Shown here one piece after another: positions 1 to 9,884 of a stretch of DNA of 58,236 nucleotides (the stretch's first letter is position 1; each line of letters begins with the position of its first letter). The stretch covers positions 1 through 58,236 of the forward strand of contig NZ_MRWE01000035.1 of NCBI RefSeq assembly GCF_002093665.1, given 5' to 3'. Both the position numbers and the translations under genes were made by a program. The stretch comes from Rouxiella badensis (GTDB lineage: Bacteria > Pseudomonadota > Gammaproteobacteria > Enterobacterales > Enterobacteriaceae). The notes beneath the pieces are model-generated. The model worked only from the letters and a program-made list of their open reading frames with translations. It did no database searches and was not told where the DNA came from.

Positions 1-209
1 TTATTATTCTCAATAAAAATATTTCATCACGATTATGCTGCGCCAGGTTTTAATTTCGTGATGCATAGGCGTATTGTGTAGTGGTATAAGTTAAACGTTC
101 TATGTAAATGCAGGTGCTAGCCTATTACCCTGAAATATGAGTTATTATCTCGATGTGGAGATTATAATTTGCATTACGTAAATAGATGAGATAACAAGAG
201 AGAAAGTTT
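1..209. other. AT-rich intergenic stretch, no gene seen
   Basis: This AT-rich stretch precedes the first gene. I see no reading frame of note, no tRNA and no clear terminator. It presumably carries the promoter of the gene at 210, but no convincing -35/-10 pair stands out. Confidence 0.4.
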
Positions 210-575
210 ATGAATCAAGAGTGGTTTTCAGCGAAGGAACTAATTGGTTTTACTGGACTTCCTTCATCTACTCAGGGAGTCCACAGTATGGCAAGACGGC
301 AAAGCTGGGTTCGACGTCGGCGGTTTGGTGTCCAGGGAAGAGGCGTTGAATATCATGTAGACAGTCTCCCGGTTAAAACAATTTCAAATTTAGTGCTAAA
401 AGAACAGTCGGCACAGTATCTTTATTCTCATTATCAGGATCCGCTGGTTATTTGGATTGAAAGTTATAAGCAACTAGATGAAATAGAGAGAAGGCAGGTT
501 ATAACCTTTATTGTTCGGGAAGGTTTGACTGAAATGATAAATAGGCTGAATGTATTGGATGAAACCATTTATTAA
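210..575 (+). CDS. MuA-type winged-helix DNA-binding protein (first of two tandem paralogues)
   Basis: This 121-residue protein opens with a domain that resembles the N-terminal DNA-binding domain of phage Mu transposase: EWFSAKEL, GLPSSTQGVHSMARRQ, then RRRFGVQGRGVEYHVDSLP. MuA has the same order of a W-x-S/A start, a GLP turn, an aromatic/basic helix and a G-x-K/R-G-x-x-x-EY wing. The remaining 60 residues are short helices (YLYSHYQDPLVIWIESYKQL) with no transposase DDE core, so it is not an active transposase. A likely role is a transcription regulator; its targets are unknown. A paralogue follows 153 bases downstream. In E. coli the gene at this place beside ispB is sfsB/nlp, a Mu Ner-like regulator. 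Start ATG is preceded by an AGAGAGAAAG ribosome site. Confidence 0.7.
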   Translation: MNQEWFSAKELIGFTGLPSSTQGVHSMARRQSWVRRRRFGVQGRGVEYHVDSLPVKTISNLVLKEQSAQYLYSHYQDPLVIWIESYKQLDEIERRQVITFIVREGLTEMINRLNVLDETIY

Positions 576-728
576 ATAGATATTTTCTCAAATTATTAAT
601 TTTTAACGAACTAAATTTCTAATTAACCGTTGATGTAAATGAGTTACCTTATGTGTTAACTGTAGATTGCGTGACCGCAAACATGGGCTGCGTGACTTCT
701 AGAGCTTAAGACAATTAAAAGGATCGCC

Positions 729-1112
729 ATGAAAAAGGAATGGTTTTCAGCAAGGGATCTCGTCGGATTAAATGGTCTGCCGACTTCAACGCAGGGTATC
801 CATGGAATGGCCAGACGGCAAGAATGGGAAAAACGCCGTCGCGTGGGTGTTCAGGGAAGGGCGGTGGAATATCATATCAATAGTCTACCGAAAATGATGA
901 AACCCGCATTAATCATTCAGGAAAAATCCGCTGAATATCTTTGTGCTTCCTATCATGACCCCCTGTTGATATGGATTGAGAGTTATAAACAGCTCAAAGA
1001 TTCGGAACGTGAACAGATTATTTCGTTCATTGTACGCGAGGGGATGATGGCGATAATTAGTCGTTTAGGGCCAGCCAGAGAAAAGAGCGTCAATGAGGGA
1101 CAGTGTGAATAG
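729..1112 (+). CDS. MuA-type winged-helix DNA-binding protein (second of two tandem paralogues)
   Basis: This 127-residue protein is a clear paralogue of the protein at 210-575. Both share EWFSA-(K/R)-(D/E)-L, GLP-(S/T)-STQG-(V/I)-H-(S/G)-MARRQ, the GVQGR-x-VEYH wing and the DPL-(V/L)-IWIESYKQL helix. The domain matches the Mu transposase N-terminal DNA-binding fold, and no catalytic domain is present. Base composition is visibly less AT-rich than in the first copy, so the two are not a recent duplication. The start ATG follows AAAAGGATCGCC, a good ribosome site. The next gene, ispB, is convergent. The role is inferred to be regulatory; no target can be named. Confidence 0.72.
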   Translation: MKKEWFSARDLVGLNGLPTSTQGIHGMARRQEWEKRRRVGVQGRAVEYHINSLPKMMKPALIIQEKSAEYLCASYHDPLLIWIESYKQLKDSEREQIISFIVREGMMAIISRLGPAREKSVNEGQCE

Positions 1113-1170
1113 GCAAGGCACCCCATAGGGAGGGACCCTGCCAGCCAGATGTTGCTTAAAAAAGATTCAG

Positions 1171-2142
1171 TTAGAAATCGCGTTTCACGGCCAGATGGGC
1201 AAGACCCTCTAGCGCGAGACGATAAGGCGACTCAGGCAATATTTGCAGCGCGGCGATAGCCTTGTCTGCTTCTTCCTCTGCACGTTGGCGGGTATATACC
1301 AGGGAACCCCATTGATGCATGGCTTGCAGAACCGGCTCCAGCAAATGCCTGCCGTTACCTTCCTCGATAGCCAGGCGTATCATGCTTGACTGTTCCGGAC
1401 TGCCGTTTTTCATCGCGTGCAGAAGTGGAAGGGTCGGTTTGCCTTCGTTAAGGTCATCGCCAGTGTTTTTGCCCAGCGTTTCTCCGTCGGCGTCGTAGTC
1501 CAGCAGATCGTCAATCAGCTGGAACGCAGTGCCGAGGTAACGACCGTAGTCCTGCAAGGCACGAACCTGTGCCTCATTACCGCCGGCAAGCATCGCTGAT
1601 GCCTGTGCCGCTGCCTCGAAAAGACGCGCCGTTTTACTGTAGATAACCTGCATGTAGCTCTCTTCAGTAATGTCCGGGTCGTTGCAGTTCATCAACTGCA
1701 GCACTTCACCTTCTGCGATGACGTTCACTGCTTTAGACATCAACGCCAGCACCGGAAGTGATTCCAGGTCGGTCATCATCTGGAACGCACGGGTATAGAT
1801 AAAGTCACCCACCAGAACGCTTGCTGCGTTGCCAAAGGCCGCATTGGCGGTTGCTTTACCGCGGCGCATATCCGATTCGTCAACCACATCGTCATGCAGC
1901 AGGGTCGCCGTGTGGATAAACTCTATCAACGCAGCGACGGTGACGTGCTTGTCGCCCTGATACTCAAGGGCGCGAGCAGCAAGAACGGCAATCATCGGGC
2001 GAATTCGTTTACCACCACCGCTAATGATGTAATATCCTAGTTGATTGATGAGCGAAACATCAGAGTTCAACTGTTCGAGAATTGCCGCATTAACTGCAGC
2101 CATATCCTGTTCGGTGAGGTCGGTAATCTGTTCTAGGTTCAT
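1171..2142 (-). CDS. ispB: Octaprenyl diphosphate synthase
   Basis: IspB adds isopentenyl units to farnesyl diphosphate to build the C40 side chain of ubiquinone and menaquinone, in the cytosol. The 323-residue length equals the enterobacterial enzyme. The first Asp-rich motif DDVVD is at residues 84-88, followed by ESDMRRG; the second, DDLLD, is near residue 211 in QLIDDLLDYDADGETLGKN. GGGKRIRP (42-49) is the isopentenyl diphosphate-binding motif. The gene is divergent from rplU across 259 bases. Confidence is high because sequence, length and synteny all agree. Confidence 0.97.
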   Translation of the reverse strand: MNLEQITDLTEQDMAAVNAAILEQLNSDVSLINQLGYYIISGGGKRIRPMIAVLAARALEYQGDKHVTVAALIEFIHTATLLHDDVVDESDMRRGKATANAAFGNAASVLVGDFIYTRAFQMMTDLESLPVLALMSKAVNVIAEGEVLQLMNCNDPDITEESYMQVIYSKTARLFEAAAQASAMLAGGNEAQVRALQDYGRYLGTAFQLIDDLLDYDADGETLGKNTGDDLNEGKPTLPLLHAMKNGSPEQSSMIRLAIEEGNGRHLLEPVLQAMHQWGSLVYTRQRAEEEADKAIAALQILPESPYRLALEGLAHLAVKRDF

Positions 2143-2298
2143 TGTGATTTTTCGGCTTTATTTCTCTTCACCGCAATGAGAACGGGCTCACATTGGCACA
2201 TGATGCAAACTGTAGCAGAGATTGTACTTGAAAAATGAGTGAGATAAACGCGTTCAAGTGAACTGCGCTTTTTTTCTTCTTTTCTGGTGAATGTGCTC

Positions 2299-2327
2299 TT
2301 GTCATATGCTGAGTTTTTGCGTAGAAT
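2299..2327 (+). promoter_or_regulatory. Sigma70 promoter for rplU-rpmA
   Basis: TTGTCA (2299-2304) and TAGAAT (2322-2327) are separated by exactly 17 bases. The discriminator that follows, TCGCGCCC, is GC-rich, as in ribosomal promoters under ppGpp control. It lies 74 bases upstream of the rplU start. The stringent-control role is inference from composition. Confidence 0.65.
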
Positions 2328-2353
2328 TCGCGCCCTATTGTGAATATTTATAG

Positions 2354-2713
<360 letters not shown>

Positions 2714-2719
2714 GTTTAG

Positions 2720-2989
<270 letters not shown>

Positions 2990-3020
2990 TTTACCTTTCT
3001 CTTGTCCTTGAAAGTGATGT

Positions 3021-3050
3021 AAGCCCCGCAATTAGTTGCGGGGCTTTTTA
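3021..3050 (+). terminator. Intrinsic terminator after rpmA
   Basis: An 11-bp perfect stem AAGCCCCGCAA / TTGCGGGGCTT with a TTAG loop is followed by a short T run. Confidence 0.85.
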
Positions 3051-3070
3051 CATTCTGTTGGCCAAGACCG

Positions 3071-3342
3071 GCAAGAAAAAAATGAATGTTAAGAGGGCTG
3101 GCATCAACGCGGCTTCTCTTTTTGCTGTACACTTTATGTGCTATCGCACTGCTTCCTTTGGCGAAGCCTGAGACATTTTTTATGCTGGCAAGTAGCCTGT
3201 CTTCTGTTCTGCAGTGCTTAACCTGACGGGTTATTTCGGTGCCTTTGTGGTCGTTGCAGGGGCGATATTTTCTGCAATTGGCCATCGTAATGGCAACCAA
3301 GAACAGAACAAGACCTGGCGGCTGATTGCAGCATCCGGGTGA
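3071..3342 (+). pseudogene. yhbE: Remnant of yhbE (EamA/DMT-family inner-membrane transporter)
   Basis: E. coli has yhbE, a roughly 320-residue ten-helix EamA-type transporter, between rpmA and obgE. Here only about 270 bases remain. One frame (3071 onward) reads RKK-stop-MLRGLASTRLL and then FLLYTLCAIALLPLAKP, which matches a late transmembrane part of YhbE as I recall it. A different frame, ending at the TGA at 3340-3342, reads LNLTGYFGAFVVVAGA then IFSAIGHR, which matches the last helix and tail. Between these pieces roughly 60 codons are missing and the frame changes. The N-terminal two thirds are gone. This is a decayed gene with no possible full product. Confidence 0.82.
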
Positions 3343-3346
3343 ATGA

Positions 3347-4531
<1,185 letters not shown>

Positions 4532-4566
4532 TTACGCGTAGTCATCGACCTCCATCATGACGAAAA

Positions 4567-4597
4567 AAAGGCCGCATTCAATGCGGCCTTTTCTTTT
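4567..4597. terminator. Bidirectional terminator between obgE and pmrB
   Basis: The perfect stem AAAGGCCGCAT / ATGCGGCCTTT with a 3-base loop is flanked by an A run on the left and TTCTTTT on the right. It can therefore end transcripts from both convergent genes. Confidence 0.8.
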
Positions 4598-4607
4598 GGC
4601 GTTTTCG

Positions 4608-5696
4608 CTATTCTGACAGCGAGGTCGCACTGTTTTGCGTAAAGGCCTGACGCGGTAACCAGCACTGCGCGCTGAGCCCGCTGCGGTCTTTTCGATTGAC
4701 CAGACGCAGGCTTCCGCCATGCATATTCAAAATACGTAAAACGATATTGAGCCCCAGACCACTGCCACCGAAGCGTTGATCGGCACGTTTATAGGCCTGT
4801 GTAAGCTCTCCTACGCGTTTCTCTTCAATCCCAGGCCCGCAGTCATCTACCTGCGCTAAAACGCCCTGATCGCTTTCTGAGAGCGTTATGGTGATATCGC
4901 TGTCTTGTGGGCCATAGCGGTAGGCATTCTCGACCACGTTCCTCAGCATTAAACGCAGCAACACTGCGTCACCCTCAACCTCGGCGTGCTCGCTGTGTTT
5001 CACAATCAGACGCTGTCGATGGCCTGCCAGCAGCTCCTCAAGCTCTTCCCGCAATGGCGCTATTACGTCGATGACAAGATTAACCTTCTGATATTGCCCC
5101 TCGGCGAAGTTTTGTCCGGCGCGAGAGAGCATCAGCAGCTGTTCTACGGTATGCATCAACTGGTCAATACGGCCTATCAACATACTGCTGCCGTCAACGC
5201 CTTTCCTTTCCATCAGCTCGAGATGCAGTCTCAGCCCCGCCAGCGGAGTGCGCAACTCGTGGGCTGCATCGGCGGTGAACAGCCTTTCCTGCGCGATGGT
5301 TTGTGAAAGCCGGGCTAACAGCTGATTCAAGGCGATGGTCACCGAGAAGACTTCCTGAATCTCGGTGTTCAACGGCAGCGGCGTAAGATTATCGGCCGAG
5401 CGTGTTTCAAGGCGGTGCTGCAGTTGCTTGAGTGGTCTGATGATCCAGTTGATCGCCCAGAAACACAGCAGCAGTGTCACCGCCAGCATGGTCAATGAAG
5501 GCGCGATAAGCGAGGCAATGGCCTCGGCTATCTCTTTCTCGACGTGAGCGTTACGTACCTTGGCTGAAAGCGTGTCATTGACCAGCAGGTTTATCTGTTC
5601 CTGACTCTCATGCCACAGCCAGAACACGCTGGTCAGCTGCGTAACAAACAGGATCAGCGCCAGCATCACCAACAGACGGCGGCGCATGCTGGTCAT
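4608..5696 (-). CDS. pmrB: Sensor histidine kinase PmrB/BasS
   Basis: PmrB is the inner-membrane kinase that senses Fe3+, Al3+ and low pH and phosphorylates PmrA, controlling lipid A modification. The 362-residue protein has TM1 at about 8-28, a short periplasmic loop, and TM2 at about 62-86. A HAMP-like segment, the H box AADAAHELRTPL (H146), the N box NVVENAYRYG and glycine boxes DDCGPGIEE and GGSGLGLNIV follow. The periplasmic loop has two E-x-x-E motifs (ESQE 30-33, EIAE 55-58), the type of motif known to bind ferric iron in Salmonella PmrB. The start overlaps the pmrA stop by four bases (ATGA), so the two are translationally coupled. QseC is the nearest alternative, but the short loop favours PmrB. 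Confidence 0.85.
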   Translation of the reverse strand: MTSMRRRLLVMLALILFVTQLTSVFWLWHESQEQINLLVNDTLSAKVRNAHVEKEIAEAIASLIAPSLTMLAVTLLLCFWAINWIIRPLKQLQHRLETRSADNLTPLPLNTEIQEVFSVTIALNQLLARLSQTIAQERLFTADAAHELRTPLAGLRLHLELMERKGVDGSSMLIGRIDQLMHTVEQLLMLSRAGQNFAEGQYQKVNLVIDVIAPLREELEELLAGHRQRLIVKHSEHAEVEGDAVLLRLMLRNVVENAYRYGPQDSDITITLSESDQGVLAQVDDCGPGIEEKRVGELTQAYKRADQRFGGSGLGLNIVLRILNMHGGSLRLVNRKDRSGLSAQCWLPRQAFTQNSATSLSE

Positions 5697-6355
5697 TTAG
5701 GCGTATCCAGGCGATAACCGATCCCGCGTACGGTATGGATAAGATCCTTGCCGAGTTTACGGCGCAGGTTGTGTACGTGAACCTCGAGGGTGTTGGATCC
5801 CAGATCGTCCTGCCAGGAGTAAAGATCCTGCTGCAACAGCTCACGATTCACCGTTTGACCGGCGCGCATGATGAGGCGCGAGAGGATAGCGAACTCTTTC
5901 GGCGTGATCTCGACCAGTTGTCCCTGCTGATAAACCTGCTGCGACGAGAGGTTGAGCGTCAGGTTGCCGACTTCGAGCAGGTTGTCACTGTGACCCTGAT
6001 AGCGGCGGATAAGCGCGCGCACGCGGGCCATCAGTTCAACCAGAGCGAATGGCTTGACCAGGTAGTCATCTGCGCCTGCGTCTAATCCGTCAACGCGATC
6101 TTCGAGCGCATCGCGCGCGGTGAGGATAAGCACCGGCAGCGAGATATTCTGGCGGCGCCACTGCCGTAATAATGTGGCGCCGTCGGTATCTGGAAGGCCC
6201 AGATCGAGAATGATCAGGCTGTACTGACTGCTTTGCAAAAGCGCGTTGGCCTCCGCTGCGGTCGAGGCGCTGTCGCTGGCATAGTTCTCGCCGTTAAGCG
6301 CCAGGGTTAATCCCTGACGCAGCAGGTCATCATCTTCGACTATGAGTAATTTCAT
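5693..6355 (-). CDS. pmrA: Response regulator PmrA/BasR
   Basis: PmrA is an OmpR-family DNA-binding response regulator, partner of PmrB. The receiver domain has the acidic pocket EDD (7-9), the phospho-acceptor D51 in LIILDLGLPD, T in LTARD and K in LVKPFA. The C-terminal winged helix contains TPKEFAILSRL and LEVHVHNLRRKLG. At 220 residues it has normal length. It lies 25 bases downstream of dacB on the same strand, so dacB-pmrA-pmrB can form one transcript. In E. coli basRS is elsewhere on the chromosome, in an operon with eptA. Confidence 0.88.
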   Translation of the reverse strand: MKLLIVEDDDLLRQGLTLALNGENYASDSASTAAEANALLQSSQYSLIILDLGLPDTDGATLLRQWRRQNISLPVLILTARDALEDRVDGLDAGADDYLVKPFALVELMARVRALIRRYQGHSDNLLEVGNLTLNLSSQQVYQQGQLVEITPKEFAILSRLIMRAGQTVNRELLQQDLYSWQDDLGSNTLEVHVHNLRRKLGKDLIHTVRGIGYRLDTPK

Positions 6356-6380
6356 AAAACGTGCTCAGACCCTCATCCAA

Positions 6381-7814
6381 TCAATTGTTTTGATAAATAT
6401 CCCGATACAGACGGCTTTCAAAACGGACCAAAGGTGCGCGACGTGTGCGCTGATCTTCAGGCGGTACGGCATAGCCGGAAAGATACTGCACAAAGGCCAG
6501 ACGCTGACCGCTGGCGGTGGTAATGAAGCCTGCCAGATTGTAGACGCCCGCGAGGGAGCCGGTTTTCGCCGACACCTTGCCGTCTACGCCTGCTTCATGC
6601 AGGCCACCGCGATATTGCAGAGTTCCATCATGGCCTGCCAAAGGCAGCATCGAGATGAAATCCAGCTCTTTATCATGCTCGGCGATATATTGCAGCGCCT
6701 GCATCATGGTTTTTGGCGACACCAGGTCATGGCGAGACAGGCCTGAGCCGTCTACCTGAATCGTGTTGCCCAACTCGATACCGGCTTTTTGGCGCAGGAT
6801 CTGACGCACGGCATCCGAGCCTGCACGCCAGGTACCGGGTACGCCAAACAGCTGATGGCCGATAGTGCGGAACACGGTGTCGGCAATCATGTTGTCAGAC
6901 TTTTTCAGCATCGTGTGCAGCAGCTCATGCAGAGGTGCCGACTGGGTTTGAGCCAAAATAGTGCCTGCCGGGGTGACGCGCGTCTGACGTTTCAGTCGGC
7001 CGTCTATCTGGATATCCGCCTGCAAAAGTTCCTGTTTAAGGATCTCGCCCGCATAGGCCGCGCCATCCTGAATCGAGAAGGCCAGCGGCAACGGTTCGCT
7101 CCGCTGAGTCAGGCATCCAGTCAGCGTATAGCGGTTGAATTCGCCCGGCATCACGTCAAGTTCACAGTACTGAGCATCTGGCGAGCCTTTTGCCAGCGTG
7201 CGAACCTGGCTGAACATCTGCACCGGATAGTAAGACGCGACGCGGATAAACGCATTCTCGTCCGGTTTGGTCGCGCTATACAGCGAGACCGAGAAACAGT
7301 TCCGGTCTACAATCGCCGCTGCCGGCGGGGCATCGAAGCACTGGGTGATATCGTTCCAGGGCCAACCCGGCGCTTTGTCATGACTGGCAAAAACGGAGGT
7401 ATCGATGACGACGTCACCGCTAATCTCTTTAACGCCCTGCTTTTTGAGCGCAGCCACCATATTGCGAATATTCTGACGCTTAAAAGTCGGGTCACCGTCA
7501 AAACGTGCGATCAAATCGCCGCGCAGAACGCCGTCGCTGATACTGCCTTTGGTCTCAAAGGTGGTATTAAAACGGAAATCCGGACCTAACTGGAGCAGCG
7601 CTGCCAGCGCGGTGAATATTTTCATGGTACTGGCAGGCAGGCCCATCTGGTCGCCGTGGTAATCGACAACGGGCGTGGTTGCTCCAATCTTCTGTACCAG
7701 CACCGACAAGTTGGTGCCTTCTGGCAGGTATTGAGTATAGTTTTCTACCTGTGCAGCGTTTGCATTAAGAGCAATCGCGCAGGCTAATCCACTGACAATT
7801 CGTAAAAAACGCAT
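6381..7814 (-). CDS. dacB: D-alanyl-D-alanine carboxypeptidase/endopeptidase PBP4
   Basis: PBP4 is a periplasmic class C penicillin-binding protein that trims stem peptides and cleaves cross-links in peptidoglycan. The 477-residue protein has a signal peptide ending ALNANA at about residue 20. The three active-site motifs are SxxK at S62-T-M-K65, SxN in KKSDN near residue 305, and KTG in SAKTGSLAG near residue 417. This matches the E. coli enzyme of 477 residues. It is divergent from greA, as in E. coli, and is followed by pmrAB. Confidence 0.96.
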   Translation of the reverse strand: MRFLRIVSGLACAIALNANAAQVENYTQYLPEGTNLSVLVQKIGATTPVVDYHGDQMGLPASTMKIFTALAALLQLGPDFRFNTTFETKGSISDGVLRGDLIARFDGDPTFKRQNIRNMVAALKKQGVKEISGDVVIDTSVFASHDKAPGWPWNDITQCFDAPPAAAIVDRNCFSVSLYSATKPDENAFIRVASYYPVQMFSQVRTLAKGSPDAQYCELDVMPGEFNRYTLTGCLTQRSEPLPLAFSIQDGAAYAGEILKQELLQADIQIDGRLKRQTRVTPAGTILAQTQSAPLHELLHTMLKKSDNMIADTVFRTIGHQLFGVPGTWRAGSDAVRQILRQKAGIELGNTIQVDGSGLSRHDLVSPKTMMQALQYIAEHDKELDFISMLPLAGHDGTLQYRGGLHEAGVDGKVSAKTGSLAGVYNLAGFITTASGQRLAFVQYLSGYAVPPEDQRTRRAPLVRFESRLYRDIYQNN

Positions 7815-7958
7815 TATTTTGAGTATAGGCTCTGGATAACTGCAGGATGACGTGGTGCCATACTACGATGCAACGAACGGGGGCGCAACGTGGGTGAAAG
7901 TAAACGATGATCCCGAATGAACTCTAGGCTAAAATACGACTCAAAATGAAAAACCAAT

Positions 7959-7995
7959 CCTGGCTTGGGGCTTTCCCCGGGTGAGGTTTTTTTTG
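7959..7995 (+). terminator. Intrinsic terminator in the greA leader (GraL-like position)
   Basis: CCTGGCTTGGGG pairs with CCCCGGGTGAGG around a CTTT loop, with one mismatch and wobble pairs, and is followed by eight Ts. It sits about 100 bases upstream of the greA start. E. coli greA has a short leader RNA, GraL, that ends at a terminator in this position. A TAAAAT at 7930-7935 may be the -10 of the leader transcript, but no good -35 accompanies it. Confidence 0.6.
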
Positions 7996-8092
7996 TTTAT
8001 CGCCCGAGTGAATCGATCCTAAAGGCTTGATTTCTACCTGATAAATTCAGGACGGTGTATACCGAAAGGACAAAGTTAGAGGTAGTGAAAAT

Positions 8093-8569
8093 ATGAAACC
8101 GATTCCGATGACATTGCGTGGCGCTGAAAGATTACGTGAAGAGCTGGACCACCTGAAAAGCGTTCGACGCCCAAAAATTATTGCGGATATTGCAACCGCA
8201 CGTGAGCACGGCGATCTGAAAGAGAACGCTGAATACCACGCCGCTCGCGAGCAGCAGGGTTTCTGCGAGGGGCGCATTCAGGAAATTGAAGCTAAACTTT
8301 CCAATGCTCAAGTTATTGATATCATGAAGATGCCGCAAACTGGGCGCGTGATTTTTGGCGCAACGGTGGCTGTGATGAACCTTGATACTGATGAAGAGCA
8401 GACTTATCGCATCGTGGGTGATGACGAAGCCGACTTCAAGCAGAACCTGATTTCGGTCAACTCGCCTATCGCGCGCGGCCTGATCGGCAAAGAAGCCGAG
8501 GACGTGGTGGTTATCAAAACGCCGGGTGGCGACGTCGAATACGAAGTGCTGAAAGTAGAATATATTTAA
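8093..8569 (+). CDS. greA: Transcription elongation factor GreA
   Basis: GreA inserts its coiled coil into the RNA polymerase secondary channel and stimulates cleavage of backtracked transcripts. The 158-residue length equals E. coli GreA. The tip acidic pair lies in [19 protein letters not shown], joining the two helices of the N-terminal coiled coil. The C-terminal FKBP-like domain contains VGDDEADFK and [10 protein letters not shown]. Most other starts would not match the family start [12 protein letters not shown]. A leader terminator lies upstream and a hairpin terminator downstream. Confidence 0.98.
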   Translation: MKPIPMTLRGAERLREELDHLKSVRRPKIIADIATAREHGDLKENAEYHAAREQQGFCEGRIQEIEAKLSNAQVIDIMKMPQTGRVIFGATVAVMNLDTDEEQTYRIVGDDEADFKQNLISVNSPIARGLIGKEAEDVVVIKTPGGDVEYEVLKVEYI

Positions 8570-8636
8570 TTGAGTGGTCAGGCGGTGGTTATGTGATGAC
8601 TGCCGCTCTTTTTACCGGTCATGATGGCGGTAAAAT

Positions 8637-8661
8637 GAAAAAGGCCCGTTAAGGCCTTTTT
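8637..8661 (+). terminator. Intrinsic terminator after greA
   Basis: The stem AAAAGGCC / GGCCTTTT with loop CGTTAA ends in a T run. It lies about 70 bases after greA and also faces convergent yhbY. Confidence 0.7.
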
Positions 8662-8727
8662 GTAAAACCACGTATAGATAGCAACTTTTCGTTAAATCCA
8701 AAGCGCTTTTCGTTAAACTCTAAAAAG

Positions 8728-9024
8728 TTAACGCGGTAATATAATTTTGCGGTCTTCAGTAGAAGGGCGATACAGTACCAGCATATTGCCGATAACTTGC
8801 ACGTTGACTGCTTTGGTTTCACGCACAATAGCGTCTGCGATCAATGTCTTGGTTTCTCGCTCTTCGGCTGCAATTTTCACCTTGATGAGCTCATGATGCT
8901 GCAGCGCCTGTTCGATTTCGGCAAGCACACCTTCAGTGAGGCCGTTATTACCCAGCATGACAACCGGTTTTAACGGATGTGCCAAGCCTTTCAGGTACTG
9001 TTTTTGTTTATTGTTAAGATTCAT
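8728..9024 (-). CDS. yhbY: CRM-domain RNA-binding protein YhbY
   Basis: YhbY is a small KH-like CRM-domain protein associated with pre-50S particles in E. coli. Starting at MNLNNKQKQYLKGLAHPLKP gives 98 residues, against 97 in E. coli. The open frame extends 13 codons further upstream, but those residues are not part of the family. The conserved GxxG-type loop is VMLGNNGLTEGV, and HHELIKVKI is the second core element. The gene is divergent from rlmE, the usual enterobacterial arrangement. Confidence 0.95.
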   Translation of the reverse strand: MNLNNKQKQYLKGLAHPLKPVVMLGNNGLTEGVLAEIEQALQHHELIKVKIAAEERETKTLIADAIVRETKAVNVQVIGNMLVLYRPSTEDRKIILPR

Positions 9025-9207
9025 CGTCTTTTTTTGCTTAAGTTGGGATTGAAAACGGGGCATTCTACCGCCATCTCATCTATATCACCAACTCGGTGTG
9101 TAACCGAGTGACGTGCCGAGACGACTTAGCCATAGACTAAACGACGCTAAGAGCTTGTTGTAAAGGCTCTACTCAGGGTAGTTTGAAAACTATATGGTTA
9201 CTAAATA

Positions 9208-9837
9208 ATGTCTAATAAAAAGCGTTCTGCAAGTTCCAGTCGCTGGTTGCAGGAACACTTTAGCGATAAATATGTGCTGGCAGCACAGAAAAAAGGGCTG
9301 CGTTCACGCGCCTGGTTTAAACTTGATGAAATACAGCAGGTCGACAAGCTGTTCAGACCGGGAATGACCGTTGTTGACTTAGGTGCAGCTCCGGGTGGAT
9401 GGTCTCAGTACGTCGTAACGCAGATAGGCAACAAGGGGCGTATTATCGCTTGTGATATTCTGCCTATGGATCCCATCGTAGGTGTTGATTTCCTTCAAGG
9501 CGATTTTCGTGATGAATTAGTTCTCAAAGCCCTGCTCGACAGAGTAGGAGAAAACAAAGTTCAGGTGGTCATGTCCGATATGGCCCCGAATATGAGTGGT
9601 ACTCCGGCAGTCGATATACCAAAATCGATGTATCTGGTTGAGTTAGCGCTGGATATGTGTCGTGATGTACTGGCACCAGGCGGAAGTTTCCTGGTGAAGG
9701 TGTTCCAGGGAGATGGTTTTGATGAATACCTACGGGAAATTCGCTCCCTGTTTACGAAGGTTAAGATTCGTAAGCCAGACGCTTCCCGAGCTCGTTCCCG
9801 AGAAGTGTACATCGTAGCGACAGGGCGGAAATCGTAG
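9208..9837 (+). CDS. rlmE: 23S rRNA (uridine2552-2'-O)-methyltransferase RlmE
   Basis: RlmE (FtsJ/RrmJ) methylates the ribose of U2552 in the A loop on the assembled 50S subunit, using S-adenosylmethionine. The 209-residue protein has the same length as E. coli. Catalytic K38 lies in AWFKLDEI. The SAM site is [14 protein letters not shown], the D of the K-D-K-E tetrad is in [10 protein letters not shown], and the second K is in [10 protein letters not shown]. ftsH follows after 47 bases, the conserved rlmE-ftsH heat-shock operon. The ribosome site before its ATG is weak. Confidence 0.97.
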   Translation: MSNKKRSASSSRWLQEHFSDKYVLAAQKKGLRSRAWFKLDEIQQVDKLFRPGMTVVDLGAAPGGWSQYVVTQIGNKGRIIACDILPMDPIVGVDFLQGDFRDELVLKALLDRVGENKVQVVMSDMAPNMSGTPAVDIPKSMYLVELALDMCRDVLAPGGSFLVKVFQGDGFDEYLREIRSLFTKVKIRKPDASRARSREVYIVATGRKS

Positions 9838-9884
9838 TACCCTAACGCTGTTTGTTAACACAGTTGTAATATGAGGTTAATCCC

